Counted from the first letter of the stretch, positions 49,720-59,269 are shown. The stretch: 64,000 nucleotides of DNA from Stagnihabitans sp038231395 (GCA_038231395.1 JBBRLL010000012.1:28413-92412); one strand, 5' to 3'. A program made the numbers and translations. The notes: generated by a model from the letters alone, not told the origin.

Positions 49720-50373
49720 TCAGGGGTCGAAATGGTAGCTGAACCGGGCAATGTCCTCGGCACAAAGGGTGCCAATCAGGGCCGCGCTGACGTCAGAGTA
49801 ATAGGGCCGCCAATCGCGCCCGCGCCCGGATGGATTGGCGCTGTCCAGGGGAGTGAGGCGAAAGCCCAGATGCGCTTCGAACGGGGCAAGGTCGGTGTCC
49901 AGATGCTCCAACCTGGCAAACAGGCTAACACGCTCTTGCCCGAAGCGGTCACGCAGGTAGGCAGCGCAGGGCCAAAGCGCCAATGCGGTGCGGGTTTGCG
50001 GATGGCCAAGGAAATCGGCAAAGGCCAGGCTTTTGGCAAGGCCCACTGCCGGATGTGCGAAGTGCTGGTCGCGCAGCCAGTGGTAGTAGCTGACGGCGCG
50101 GTCCCACGGGTTGCGCACAAGGGTGACCGTGAAAAAGCTGGCAATCTCTGCGTCGGTGGCCAGACCTGCGATGTCAGAGAGGGTGGAGTGTTTCCACAGC
50201 CGGCCACGCGCCTTGACGCCGGCCAACCGCCCTTTGCGCGCCCGCGCCTTGGGCGTGTCACCGATCAGAATGTCATCCTTCAACGCGCGATTTTCCAAAG
50301 CCAGCGTCAGCGCCGTGCCGCCGGTCTTGGGGATATGGATAAAGATGAAGCGGCGGCCACGTGACAGTATCAT
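49720..50373 (-). CDS. sulfotransferase family protein
   Basis: A 217-residue protein with the PAPS-binding loop RRFIFIHIPKTGGTALTLAL near the N-terminus and the 3'-phosphate-binding segment FTVTLVRNPWDRAVSYYHWL. Sulfotransferases of this group move sulfate to sugars or other hydroxyls. The start is chosen at the ATG at 50373, where the family begins; the frame extends upstream to 50523 without known features. No obvious partner glycosyltransferases adjoin it. Confidence 0.8.
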   Translation of the reverse strand: MILSRGRRFIFIHIPKTGGTALTLALENRALKDDILIGDTPKARARKGRLAGVKARGRLWKHSTLSDIAGLATDAEIASFFTVTLVRNPWDRAVSYYHWLRDQHFAHPAVGLAKSLAFADFLGHPQTRTALALWPCAAYLRDRFGQERVSLFARLEHLDTDLAPFEAHLGFRLTPLDSANPSGRGRDWRPYYSDVSAALIGTLCAEDIARFSYHFDP

Positions 50374-50544
50374 GGCCTGTTTCGGGTCCCGTCTGGACAC
50401 CAGTCTGGGGCCGAAAGGTCGGATCCTCCCAGCGGAGATATCTGACCAAGGTGCATTGGAAGGATCCCCGTTGCCATTGCACCTTGCCAATCGCTCTCTG
50501 CCAAACTTCCTGAGCATGGGCAAAGGGTGCTGCTTTCCATTGGC

Positions 50545-51492
50545 TTACACCGGGTTGGGCAACGGCAGACCGTCAAGATTGGCGCACAGGTTGTCCAGCG
50601 CCATCATCCCCATCGCCTCTCGCACCGAAAGCGCCGCCGTTCCGAGGTGGGGCAGCAGGGTGACGTTTTCCATCTGCATCAGGGCGGGCGAAACGCGGGG
50701 TTCGAATTCGTAAACATCAAGGCCAGCGCCAGCGATCTTGCCGGTTTGCAAGGCGAGGGTCAGCGCCGCCTCGTCCACCACATCGCCCCGTGCGATGTTG
50801 ATCAGGATGGCGTGCGGCGCCATGGCGGTCAAGGTTTCACGGTTGATCAGGTGACGCGTCGCGGGGCCGCCGGGGACGGCGATCACGACAAAATCAGCGG
50901 CCATCGCCTCCGCCAACGGGACTTGGGTGGCAGGCACGCCGACGTCAGCAAGAGGAGATCGGTTGTGAAAGCGCACCTGCATGCCAAAGCCATAGTGACA
51001 GCGTTTGGCGATGGCTTGGCCGATCCGGCCCATACCGATGATGCCAAGGGTTTTCCCGCTGACGTGGGTGCCCAAAAGCTGGGTCGGGTGCCAGCCTTGC
51101 CACAGCCCGGCGCGCAAAAGTCGCTCACCCTCCCCGGCCCTGCGCGCCGTCATCAGGATCAGGGTCAGGGCGATGTCGGCTGTGGCATCGGTCACGGCAC
51201 CGGGCGTATTGGTGACGGCAAGACCGGCATCATGGGCAGCTTTCACGTCGATATGATTGGTGCCGACGCCGAAATTGGCCAGCACCTTGGCGCGTGGCTG
51301 CTGGACATCGGCAAAAACCTCAGCGCGAAACAGGTCGCCAAGGGTCGGCAGGACGTAATCGTAGTCCCGCAGTGCGGCGCGCAAAGCCTGCGCGTCCAGC
51401 GGCGTTGGGTCGTCGCGATAAGTCACCTCGAACCGGGTGCGGGCCCGGGCGATCACGGCGTCAGGCAGGCAGCGGGTGATCAAAAGCTTCAA
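50545..51492 (-). CDS. D-isomer-specific 2-hydroxyacid dehydrogenase (glyoxylate/hydroxypyruvate reductase-like)
   Basis: A 315-residue NAD(P)-dependent dehydrogenase. The Rossmann motif GKTLGIIGMGRIGQAIAKRC and the substrate part ANFGVGTNHIDVKAAHDAGL frame the active site, with Arg in NIARGDVVDEAAL, Glu in DVYEFEPRV and the catalytic His in LLPHLGTAALSVREAM. The family reduces glyoxylate or hydroxypyruvate. The gene overlaps csaA by ATGA and so is in an operon with csaA and proC. Confidence 0.9.
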   Translation of the reverse strand: MKLLITRCLPDAVIARARTRFEVTYRDDPTPLDAQALRAALRDYDYVLPTLGDLFRAEVFADVQQPRAKVLANFGVGTNHIDVKAAHDAGLAVTNTPGAVTDATADIALTLILMTARRAGEGERLLRAGLWQGWHPTQLLGTHVSGKTLGIIGMGRIGQAIAKRCHYGFGMQVRFHNRSPLADVGVPATQVPLAEAMAADFVVIAVPGGPATRHLINRETLTAMAPHAILINIARGDVVDEAALTLALQTGKIAGAGLDVYEFEPRVSPALMQMENVTLLPHLGTAALSVREAMGMMALDNLCANLDGLPLPNPV

Positions 51493-51821
51493 AACAGCTT
51501 TCCCCCCAGCGGAACCGCATGGCCGGGCCCGATCAGAACGACCTGACCCTCTGCGTCGGGCAGGCCCAGCACCAGAACCTCTGACAGCACTTTGCCAATC
51601 TGGCGCGGCGGGAAATTGACCACGGCAAGCACCTGGCGTCCGATCAACTCCTCCAAGGTATAATGCGCGGTGATCTGGGCGGAGGAGCGTTTTTCGCCCA
51701 ACTCACCCCCGAAATCGACCCAAAGCTTGTAGGCGGGCTTCCTCGCCTCGGGGAAGGGTTCGGCGCGGGTGATGCGTCCCACACGAATATCAACCGCTGC
51801 GAAATCGTCGTAGGTGATCAT
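51489..51821 (-). CDS. csaA: tRNA-binding domain protein CsaA
   Basis: A 110-residue OB-fold protein. DDFAAVDIRVGRITRAEPFP, KPAYKLWVDFGGELGEKRSS and QVLAVVNFPPRQIGKVLSEV are CsaA/Trbp111-type tRNA-binding motifs. CsaA acts as a chaperone in Bacillus and binds tRNA in structural studies. I chose the ATG at 51821 because the domain starts there and its ATGA overlaps the proC stop. The longer reading frame is a shadow of proC. Confidence 0.9.
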   Translation of the reverse strand: MITYDDFAAVDIRVGRITRAEPFPEARKPAYKLWVDFGGELGEKRSSAQITAHYTLEELIGRQVLAVVNFPPRQIGKVLSEVLVLGLPDAEGQVVLIGPGHAVPLGGKLF

Positions 51822-52624
51822 CGGCCAAGTTCCTTGCCGCGCTCTGCCGCCGCGTGAACCGCGCGGGCCATCAGGGGCGGCAGGCCGGTCTGCGGATCCA
51901 TCAGATAGGCCAATGCCGCAGCCGTGGTGCCACCCGGCGAGGTGACGTTGATGCGCAACTGGCTGGCGGGTTCCGGCGAAAGGTAGGCCAGTTCCCCGGC
52001 CCCGCAAACCGTGGCACGGGCGAGTTTCATGGCAACCTCTGCCGACAAGCCCTCGGCGATGCCCGCCGCAGCCATCGCCTCGATCAGATGAAAGACGTAA
52101 GCCGGGCCGGAGCCGGACACAGCGGTCACCGCGTCAATCTGGTGTTCGCCGTCCAGTTCGACCACCTCTCCCACCGCCTGCATCAGGGCCTTCGCCAGCG
52201 CCAGACCGGAAACCCCCACCGCGTTCGAACAGATGCCCGTGATGCCGCGCCCCACCATCGCTGGCGTGTTGGGCATGGTTCGGACTATCGGGGTCTGGTT
52301 GCCCAAAGCCGCCTCTAACGTGGCAATCGAGGTGCCGGCAGCAATGGAGATGAACAGCGTCTTGCCGTTGCCCAAAGCTTGCAGCGCGGGCAAAGCCGCC
52401 CCCATCATCTGCGGCTTGACCGCCAGCAGCGCCACGGCAGGAGCGCGCGGCACACCTTCGTTCAAATGCACGCCAGAGGTTTTGAGCCAGTCTGTCGGGT
52501 TCGGTTCAATCACCCAGACCGATGCAGTGGGAACCCCCGCCGCAAGCCAGCCGGTCAGCAATGCGGTGCCCATCTTGCCGCAGCCCAGAAGAACCAATCC
52601 CTCGCGGGCCACCTGATCAAGCAT
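51818..52624 (-). CDS. proC: pyrroline-5-carboxylate reductase
   Basis: A 268-residue NADPH-dependent enzyme for the last step of proline synthesis. GLVLLGCGKMGTALLTGWLA is the dinucleotide fold, and VRTMPNTPAMVGRGITGICS together with AVSGSGPAYVFHLIEAMAAA and NVTSPGGTTAAAL complete the ProC signature. GGAGG lies six bases before the ATG. It shares an operon with csaA and the hydroxyacid dehydrogenase; the YbjN gene upstream is a frequent neighbour of proC in alphaproteobacteria. Confidence 0.95.
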   Translation of the reverse strand: MLDQVAREGLVLLGCGKMGTALLTGWLAAGVPTASVWVIEPNPTDWLKTSGVHLNEGVPRAPAVALLAVKPQMMGAALPALQALGNGKTLFISIAAGTSIATLEAALGNQTPIVRTMPNTPAMVGRGITGICSNAVGVSGLALAKALMQAVGEVVELDGEHQIDAVTAVSGSGPAYVFHLIEAMAAAGIAEGLSAEVAMKLARATVCGAGELAYLSPEPASQLRINVTSPGGTTAAALAYLMDPQTGLPPLMARAVHAAAERGKELGR

Positions 52625-52751
52625 TCACGCCTCCGCCATGTCGAAGGCCACGCTAATGCGATTTCTGCAAAGTAGGAACCGGCTTTCGGAAAAAATCGCT
52701 GAAGGCCGTTTCCAACGTGTCGGTTCGCAACGGACGGACAGCCGTGAAGTT

Positions 52752-53255
52752 TCAGGCGCGGCCATAGGCCTCGGCAATGGCGACTTTCAGGGCGGCTTGG
52801 GGGGTGTGATCGGACCAGGCGACCAACTGGAACGCAGGGTAAAAGCGTTCGCAGGCCATGACGGCGGCGGCAATCAGGTGATCAATCTGCTCGGGTGCCG
52901 CAATTTGACCGCCGGTCAGGGCAAGACCATAGCGCCAGACCATCAGCTTCTGGTCAGCCCAATAGGTGAAGGCGCCGGTCCACACCATGTCGTTGCAGCG
53001 GTTCAGCAGGTCGTAAAGTTGCAGGTGGCGACCCTCGGGCGGCTCCATCTCAAACGTGCAGATCAGGCGGAGGGTTTCATCCTGCGGCGACCAGGCGAGG
53101 GTCAGGGAATAGGTGCGCCACTGGCCTTCGACCGCCATGGCAATCTGGTTCTCGGTGACCCGGTCAAATTCCCAAGCGTGATGTTCGGCCAGGGTTTCCA
53201 CCACATCTATCGGGTGAAGTTCGTCCGACGTCATGAAGTCTTCCGCAAGTGACAT
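52752..53255 (-). CDS. YbjN domain-containing protein
   Basis: A 167-residue YbjN-like protein, seen in DVVETLAEHHAWEFDRVTEN with IAMAVEGQWRTYSLTLAWSP and YDLLNRCNDMVWTGAFTYWA. YbjN proteins resemble type III secretion chaperones in fold and modulate stress responses, but their function here is unknown. I chose the ATG at 53255, six bases after GAGG; an ATG four codons upstream is possible. It precedes proC by 127 bp. Confidence 0.88.
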   Translation of the reverse strand: MSLAEDFMTSDELHPIDVVETLAEHHAWEFDRVTENQIAMAVEGQWRTYSLTLAWSPQDETLRLICTFEMEPPEGRHLQLYDLLNRCNDMVWTGAFTYWADQKLMVWRYGLALTGGQIAAPEQIDHLIAAAVMACERFYPAFQLVAWSDHTPQAALKVAIAEAYGRA

Positions 53256-53535
53256 GCCCGGCCTCATATTTATGCCACCGATGGGCTTGGATCCACTAGC
53301 GGCTGGGTGTCTGGCAAGGAACTGCGCTACCCGATGCAGCCCTTACTAGATATAGTGGAGCCACGGGGGAAGTCTGTAAAGCGATTTGTGCGAAAATCTT
53401 CTGTGGACAAGTAAGTGTGGGCTGTGTTCCGGCGAACCCGCCAAACGGCGGACCCAGACAGACGATGGCAACGCACGCTTCGGGCGGGCTGTTGGCAGAC
53501 GCCACGCCAAGGGCTACCGACATGGCATCAAGCCT

Positions 53536-55149
53536 TCAGGCGGTTAGCTTGACCGTGCCTGTCACCGGAAGGAAAGCCACCGCATTGGGGCCAAGCGTCA
53601 GGGTCTGGCCGGTCAATACCGCACCCAAGGACAGCGCGGTTGGGGCAAAAGCGCCTTCGACGGCGATGACCTGTGGCACCGGCGACAAGTTGAAGACGCA
53701 AAGCAGCGCCGCCTCATCGGTGTGGCGGGTGAAGGCCAGCAGGGGTTCGGGCAGGTCGTGGAACAGCGTTGTCCCGGCCATCAGCGGCCTGGCGCTTTTG
53801 CGGAAGGCCAGCATTGCACGGTAGTATTCCAGCACCGACCCTGCCACGCCGCTCTGACTCGCGACGTTGCGCGCCAGTTGCGGGGCCTTCACCGGCAGCC
53901 AGGGTTTGCCGGTCGAGAAGCCTCCGTTGACCGAATTGTCCCAGACCATCGGCGTGCGGGTGTTGTCGCGGCCAATCGGTTCAGGCCAGAAGTTGATCCC
54001 TTGCGGGTCGGTCAGTTCGTCAAGGTCAAGCACGGTATCGGTTTGGCCGATTTCTTCGCCCTCCCACAGGCAGATCGAGCCTTGGAACGACAGCAAAAGT
54101 GCGGCGGCCTGTTTGGCCAAAGCGTCCTGCGATACGCCGTGCTTGGCCCAACGCGAGGCTTGCCGCACCACGTCATGGTTGGAAAACGCCCACATCGGCC
54201 AACCGTCCGGCGCGTCGGTGAAGAAATTGGCAATCCGGCTGCGGAAGAATTCGGCGGAGTAGTCATAGCCCATCATCTCGAACGAATAGCACTGATGCAG
54301 GCGGCCAGGTGCGGTATACTGGCCCATCATCGCAATAGCGTGGTGGCTTTCGCCCATCTCGCCCACGGTGGCGGTGCCGGGGTAGTCGTCCATCACCCGG
54401 CGGATGCGTTCCATCCACAACAGGTTTTCCGGCTGGTTTTTGGAAAACAGGTGGTACTGCATGCCGTAAGGATTGCCCTCCGGTTCGGTCTTTACCCGGT
54501 AGTCGGCGGGGTCGTCGCGCAGCAGGGCATCCTTGTAAAAGTAGTTCACCGTGTCAAAGCGAAAGCCATCAACGCCGCGGTCCAGCCAAAACCGCAACAC
54601 GCCCTCCATGTAGTCAGCCACGTCCGGATTGCGGAAGTTCCACTCCGGTTGACCCGCCAGAAAGCTGTGCATGTAGTATTGCTTGCGCCGCGCGTCCCAA
54701 GCCCAGGCCGAGCCGCCAAAGACCGAAATCCAGTTGTTGGGCGGTGAGCCGTCGTGTTTGGGATCATGCCAGATGAACCAATCGGCCTTTGGATTGCTGC
54801 GATCCTTCCGGCTTTCGGCAAAGAACGGGTGCTTGTCAGAACAGTGGTTCAAGACCTGATCAATGATGACTTTCAGGCCCAGATCATGCGCCCTTGCCAG
54901 AAGCGCATCAAAATCTGCCAGCGTGCCAAACACCGGATCGACATCGGTATAGTTGGACACGTCATAGCCCATGTCAGCCATTGGTGAGGTGAAAAACGGT
55001 GACAACCACACCGCATCGCAGCCCAGATTGGCAATATGATCCAGCCGCCGGGTGATGCCCGCAAGATCGCCCACGCCGTCACCGTTGTCATCCTGAAACG
55101 ACCGGGGATAGACCTGATAGGTCACTGAGCCACGCCACCACTCTGCCAT
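53536..55149 (-). CDS. aglA: alpha-glucosidase, glycoside hydrolase family 13
   Basis: A 537-residue GH13 enzyme hydrolysing terminal alpha-glucosidic bonds. Conserved regions are visible: DQVLNHCSDKH, GFRFDTVNYF with the nucleophile Asp199, VGEMGE with the general acid Glu264, and FSNHDVVR with the stabilising Asp326. YQVYPRSFQDDNGDGVGDL is the usual opening. I chose the ATG at 55149 because GGAG stands nine bases before it; a TTG at 55209 and an ATG at 55185 lack ribosome sites. It is the last gene of the alpha-glucoside operon. The substrate is likely sucrose, maltose or trehalose-derived glucosides. Confidence 0.92.
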   Translation of the reverse strand: MAEWWRGSVTYQVYPRSFQDDNGDGVGDLAGITRRLDHIANLGCDAVWLSPFFTSPMADMGYDVSNYTDVDPVFGTLADFDALLARAHDLGLKVIIDQVLNHCSDKHPFFAESRKDRSNPKADWFIWHDPKHDGSPPNNWISVFGGSAWAWDARRKQYYMHSFLAGQPEWNFRNPDVADYMEGVLRFWLDRGVDGFRFDTVNYFYKDALLRDDPADYRVKTEPEGNPYGMQYHLFSKNQPENLLWMERIRRVMDDYPGTATVGEMGESHHAIAMMGQYTAPGRLHQCYSFEMMGYDYSAEFFRSRIANFFTDAPDGWPMWAFSNHDVVRQASRWAKHGVSQDALAKQAAALLLSFQGSICLWEGEEIGQTDTVLDLDELTDPQGINFWPEPIGRDNTRTPMVWDNSVNGGFSTGKPWLPVKAPQLARNVASQSGVAGSVLEYYRAMLAFRKSARPLMAGTTLFHDLPEPLLAFTRHTDEAALLCVFNLSPVPQVIAVEGAFAPTALSLGAVLTGQTLTLGPNAVAFLPVTGTVKLTA

Positions 55150-55227
55150 ATCCAGCCACTCCACCTGCGGATTCGGGCTCAGCATAGGCGGGCGGGCGCG
55201 GCACTTCAAACCGCTTTCGGCGGCCCC

Positions 55228-56289
55228 TCAAACCGGAAAGATATGAGCCTGCGCAGGGTCGAAGGTCATCGAAAGATCGCCGCCAATCGGAAAGACCGCA
55301 TCACGCGCCAAAGCGGCAATAAGGCGGTTGCCGTCACCCATCGTCAGTTCGACCACGGTTTCCGCCCCCAGCCGTTCGGTCAAGGCCACCCGGCCGTGCA
55401 ACATGCCACCCGCTTCCACCGGGGTCAGGTATTGCGGACGCAGGCCCAGCTTGGCCTTGCCGCCCACCGTGTAACCCGGCGTCTTGGCCACGATCTCCAC
55501 CGGGTTCAGCGCCGCATTCGACACCAGAATTTTGGAGCCGTTGACGCCCTTCACCTCGACATCCAGAAAATTCATCGACGGTGAGCCGAGGAAGCCTGCC
55601 ACAAACAGGTTGGCCGGGTTGTGGTACAACTCCATCGGAGAGCCGATCTGCTGGACCAGACCATCTTTCAGCACCACGATCTTGTCGGCCAAAGTCATCG
55701 CCTCCACCTGATCGTGGGTGACGTACACCATGGTGGCACCAAGCTGCTGGTGCAGCTTGCCAATCTCCAGCCGCATGTCCATGCGCAGGGCGGCATCAAG
55801 GTTGGACAGGGGTTCGTCGAACAAAAACACCTGCGGTTTGCGCACAATCGCCCGTCCAATCGCAACCCGCTGGCGTTGGCCGCCAGAAAGCTGGCTGGGG
55901 CGACGCTCCATCAGATGTTCCATTTGCAGGATACGCGCGGCCTCGGCGACCTTTTCGTCCTTTTCGGCCTTGGAGGCCCCGGCAATCGTCAACCCGAAGG
56001 CCACATTCTCGCGCACCGTCATATGCGGGAAAATGGCGTAGCTTTGGAACACCATCGCCACGCCGCGATCTTTGGGCGGCAGGTCGTTCATCCGCTTGCC
56101 GCCGATGGTCAGTTCGCCTGCCGATATATCCTCCAGCCCGGCGATCATCCGCAGCAGGGTGGACTTGCCACAGCCAGAGGGGCCGACAAAGACGACGAAT
56201 TCGCCATCCTCAATGTCAATATCAACCCCCTTGATCACATGGGCGGAGCCGTAGCTTTTCTTCAGGCCTTTCAGGGTGATGGCAGCCAT
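55228..56289 (-). CDS. aglK: alpha-glucoside ABC transporter ATP-binding protein
   Basis: A 353-residue UgpC/MalK-type ATPase. Walker A GPSGCGKSTLLRMIAGLE, signature LSGGQRQRVAIGRAI, Walker B VFLFDEPLSNLDA and the H-loop THDQVEAMTLAD are present. The C-terminal third is the regulatory TOBE/OB domain. It drives the two permeases AglF and AglG. It sits between the GH-J enzyme and the alpha-glucosidase, in the opposite order to the E-F-G-A-K arrangement described for Sinorhizobium meliloti. Confidence 0.93.
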   Translation of the reverse strand: MAAITLKGLKKSYGSAHVIKGVDIDIEDGEFVVFVGPSGCGKSTLLRMIAGLEDISAGELTIGGKRMNDLPPKDRGVAMVFQSYAIFPHMTVRENVAFGLTIAGASKAEKDEKVAEAARILQMEHLMERRPSQLSGGQRQRVAIGRAIVRKPQVFLFDEPLSNLDAALRMDMRLEIGKLHQQLGATMVYVTHDQVEAMTLADKIVVLKDGLVQQIGSPMELYHNPANLFVAGFLGSPSMNFLDVEVKGVNGSKILVSNAALNPVEIVAKTPGYTVGGKAKLGLRPQYLTPVEAGGMLHGRVALTERLGAETVVELTMGDGNRLIAALARDAVFPIGGDLSMTFDPAQAHIFPV

Positions 56290-56292
56290 GTT

Positions 56293-57282
56293 CTACTCCG
56301 TTCCGGCGATGGGTTGAATGTGCAAAAGGCCTTCGGGGCCGATCATGACGGTTTCGGGGTCCATGATGTAGCCGCCGAACTTGTCCTTGCCGCCGTCAGC
56401 AAAACCAAGAACCACAAGGCCATCCGGTCCATCGACAATCCGCGCGGCATAGCGACGACAAGGATCGGCACCGTCAAAAAAGGCACCGGTGGCCAGCCGC
56501 CATGGACCACGAGGATGGTCGGCCATCAGGTAATGCGTGCCGGTCACCGGGCTTTGCGGATTGGTGCGGCGGTACTGGTCCGACCATTGAAAGCCCGAGG
56601 TGCAGAACAGACAATACCAGGTACTGCCGTTCTGAAAGACCTGCGGCACCTCCAGTTGACCCATGCCCCCGGTGAAGACCGGAGGCCGCAGGGTCCAGCT
56701 GTAAAGATCAGGCGAGGTGGCAAAGCCGATCGCCCCACCGGCATTCGGTTCAGGCACACCCGGCGCGCGGGCGGTGAAATACATCAGCCAACCGTCGCTG
56801 TCGGGATCACGCATCACCCACGGGTCACGCATCGCGCGGTCGTGCCAATGGCCGATCATATGGTCCTTCTCATAGGTGTCGGCATTCGGGCCCAACAGGT
56901 CAAGACACAGCCCATCCCCCACCCTTTTCCAGGAATGCAGGTCGTTGGAGGTGGCATGACCAATCCTCTGGTACAGCGACTTTTCCGCCAAAGTCGTCCC
57001 GGTGTAGAACAGGTGGTACAGCCCTGCGCCGTCCTGAACCACCGATCCGGTCCATGTCGTGCTGTCATCCCAAGCCGGAGTTTTGGCGGGGCCGAACATG
57101 GTGCCAAGGTGGTTCCATGTCACCAGATCAGTTGAGGTCGCGTGACCTTGGCTGACATTCAGGTGGCGCAGATCGGGGTCGCCAAGGCTGGTGTCGGCTT
57201 GCAGGAAGAAACCGTGATAGGTCGCACCCTCTTGAAAATACCAGCTGTCCCAGATCCATTTGCCGTCGATTTTGATCGTCAT
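56293..57282 (-). CDS. clan GH-J (GH32/GH68-like) beta-fructosidase-type glycoside hydrolase
   Basis: A 329-residue five-bladed beta-propeller enzyme. The nucleophile motif WIWDSWYFQEG (Asp12) recalls the VWDSW of GH68, whereas the middle MRDPWVMRDP (Asp153) is the RDP motif of the clan, and QLEVPQVF (Glu211) holds the acid/base position where GH32 has ECP. Repeats of HATSxDLxxW (HATSTDLVTW, HATSNDLHSW, FATSPDLYSW) are blade markers. It has no signal peptide, so it acts in the cytoplasm, probably splitting sucrose or a related fructoside. It is inserted between aglG and aglK. Confidence 0.75.
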   Translation of the reverse strand: MTIKIDGKWIWDSWYFQEGATYHGFFLQADTSLGDPDLRHLNVSQGHATSTDLVTWNHLGTMFGPAKTPAWDDSTTWTGSVVQDGAGLYHLFYTGTTLAEKSLYQRIGHATSNDLHSWKRVGDGLCLDLLGPNADTYEKDHMIGHWHDRAMRDPWVMRDPDSDGWLMYFTARAPGVPEPNAGGAIGFATSPDLYSWTLRPPVFTGGMGQLEVPQVFQNGSTWYCLFCTSGFQWSDQYRRTNPQSPVTGTHYLMADHPRGPWRLATGAFFDGADPCRRYAARIVDGPDGLVVLGFADGGKDKFGGYIMDPETVMIGPEGLLHIQPIAGTE

Positions 57283-57289
57283 GATATCC

Positions 57290-58165
57290 TCAACCCTTCA
57301 CGCCAGTCGAAGCAATCGACGCGATGAAGGCTTTTTGCAGGTAAAGGTAGAAGGCAAGCACCGGGACCGTGATCAGGCTCAGATAGGCCATGATCTCGCC
57401 CCACGCCCGGTTCAGCTGGAAGAAGTATTGCAGACCGACCATGACCGGGCGGTAGCCTTCTTCCTGCGTGACCATGATGGGCCAAAGGTACTGGTTGTAC
57501 ATCGCCAGAAACTTCAGAATGGCGGCGGTGGCCAGAACGGGGCCTGACAACGGCATCACGATGCGACGGTAAATGTCGAACCAGGTGGCGCCTTCGACAC
57601 GGGCGGCCTCTATCAACTCTCCGGGCAGGTCTTTGAAATACTGCACGAAAAGATAGATCGTCAGGCCGTCCGCGATGAAAGGCACGATCTGGACACGGTA
57701 AGAGTTCAGCCAACCCCAGGTGATGCCAGAAGCCCCGATCCACGGCAGCTTTGACGCCTCCAGCAGCAAGGGGATGGCAATGGTTTCAAACGGCACGATC
57801 AGGGTGGCGAGGATGACGGTCAGCATCACATCCCGGCCCTTCCACTGAATGAAGGTAAAGGCAAAGGCAGCGGCAGAACACAAGGCCAGCGACAGGATCA
57901 CGGTGACGCCTGTGACCAGCACCGAGTTGAAGACGAACAGCCCGACCGGCGCGCGTTTGAAGGCGTCGTAGTAGTTGTTCAGCGAGATGTCGCCGATGGG
58001 CAGCAAGGCGCGGATGGTATGGGCGTCGTCCAGCAGTTGAGCGGAGGGTTTCAGCGACGACATCGCCATGAAGATCAAGGGAAAGCTGAAGATCGCAGCG
58101 ATCAGCGTCAGCACGGCGTAACGGACCACCAGCCGAAGGCCCATGTTGTCAGAGGTTTGTGCCAT
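57290..58165 (-). CDS. aglG: alpha-glucoside ABC transporter permease AglG
   Basis: A 291-residue MalG-type permease with six hydrophobic segments. It has a long periplasmic loop, ALLPIGDISLNNYYDAFKRA, and the EAA loop GELIEAARVEGATWFDIYRR with IVMPLSGPVLAT. It forms the membrane channel with AglF. It starts one base after the aglF stop and is followed by the GH-J gene after 7 bp. Confidence 0.92.
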   Translation of the reverse strand: MAQTSDNMGLRLVVRYAVLTLIAAIFSFPLIFMAMSSLKPSAQLLDDAHTIRALLPIGDISLNNYYDAFKRAPVGLFVFNSVLVTGVTVILSLALCSAAAFAFTFIQWKGRDVMLTVILATLIVPFETIAIPLLLEASKLPWIGASGITWGWLNSYRVQIVPFIADGLTIYLFVQYFKDLPGELIEAARVEGATWFDIYRRIVMPLSGPVLATAAILKFLAMYNQYLWPIMVTQEEGYRPVMVGLQYFFQLNRAWGEIMAYLSLITVPVLAFYLYLQKAFIASIASTGVKG

Positions 58166-58166
58166 G

Positions 58167-59240
58167 TCAGGTCCTTTCCCGGGTCAGAAAGCGTTGGATC
58201 AGCGACACCGACAGCACGATCACGAACAAGATGACCGAAATGGCCGAGCCGCCCGAAATATCCTGTTTGCCATAGCCGCGCTGCACGGCCTGAAAGACGA
58301 TGGTCTGGGTTGAATCCAGCGGACCGCCTTGGGTCATCACGTTGATCTGGCTGAACAATCCGAACGCCTGCATGGTGATGACCACCAACACCAGCACGGC
58401 TGTATTCTTCAACCCCGGCCAGGTGATGTAGCGAAAGGTTTGCCAGTTCGAAGAGCCTTCGATGGCCGCCGCTTCGTACAGGGTGGGCGAGATGGTTTGC
58501 AACCCGGACAGCCAGATCACCATATGAAAGCCAACCGCCTGCCAGATCGACATGAAGATGATCGAGCCCAGAGCCGTGGCCGGATTGCCCAGCCAGTCAA
58601 CCCGCGGGATTGCCCCGAAACTGACCGCGCCGAGCAGGTTGTTCAGGATGCCCTGATGATCGTCGTAGATAAAGCTCCACAGCAGCGAGACGACGACGAT
58701 GGAAACCACCACCGGCATGAAATAGATCGCCCGGAACACGTTGATGCCGCGCAGTTTTTGGTTGATCAGCAGTGCCAGCCCAAGCGCCAGTCCGCCTTGC
58801 AACGGGGCCACGACGATCACGAAGATGAAGGTGTTGATGATGGCCTTGAGGAACACCACGTCGCGGGCCAGAACAAAGGTGCGTCCCTCACCCGAACCCC
58901 ACGAAAACCACTCCCGCATCCCGTCATATTGCGGATAGGCGGGGTTCTTGCGGGTAAAGGTGCGCAACTCCGGTAACTTGGGCTTTCCGGCATCGTCCAG
59001 CACCGTCACGCCGCTCGCATCTTTGAGCGGGTCCACGTGCAAGACACCCATGCCCAGAAGCTGACGGTAGTTGTCCAGCCCGGTGAACTGAGCGGCATTG
59101 GGCGAGACAAGCCGTTGGTTGGTAAAGGAAAATCCTACGGCCAAAAAGAACGGCAGGATGATGAAGCCCACGATCAGCGCCAAGGCGGGCGCCGCCATAA
59201 GCCAACCTGTCCGGTTTGATTGGATGAATTTCGAAGCCAT
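58167..59240 (-). CDS. aglF: alpha-glucoside ABC transporter permease AglF
   Basis: A 357-residue MalF-type permease. It has an N-terminal helix LALIVGFIILPFFLAVGFSF, a large periplasmic insertion of about 90 residues typical of AglF, and the EAA motif PTLYEAAAIEGSSNWQTFRY with ITWPGLKNTAV. I chose the ATG at 59240 as the beginning of the folded part; the frame extends 20 codons upstream without support. The aglE gene precedes it by about 100 bp, which hold a strong hairpin. Confidence 0.92.
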   Translation of the reverse strand: MASKFIQSNRTGWLMAAPALALIVGFIILPFFLAVGFSFTNQRLVSPNAAQFTGLDNYRQLLGMGVLHVDPLKDASGVTVLDDAGKPKLPELRTFTRKNPAYPQYDGMREWFSWGSGEGRTFVLARDVVFLKAIINTFIFVIVVAPLQGGLALGLALLINQKLRGINVFRAIYFMPVVVSIVVVSLLWSFIYDDHQGILNNLLGAVSFGAIPRVDWLGNPATALGSIIFMSIWQAVGFHMVIWLSGLQTISPTLYEAAAIEGSSNWQTFRYITWPGLKNTAVLVLVVITMQAFGLFSQINVMTQGGPLDSTQTIVFQAVQRGYGKQDISGGSAISVILFVIVLSVSLIQRFLTRERT

Positions 59241-59269
59241 CGCAGCCGCTTTCTGAACAGGGGGAAAAG

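Noticed and set aside
55621..57135. 504-codon plus-strand frame opposite aglK and the GH-J gene
   Set aside because: It is the antisense of two clear genes; its protein is Arg/His/Gln-rich without domain motifs, as expected for a shadow frame.
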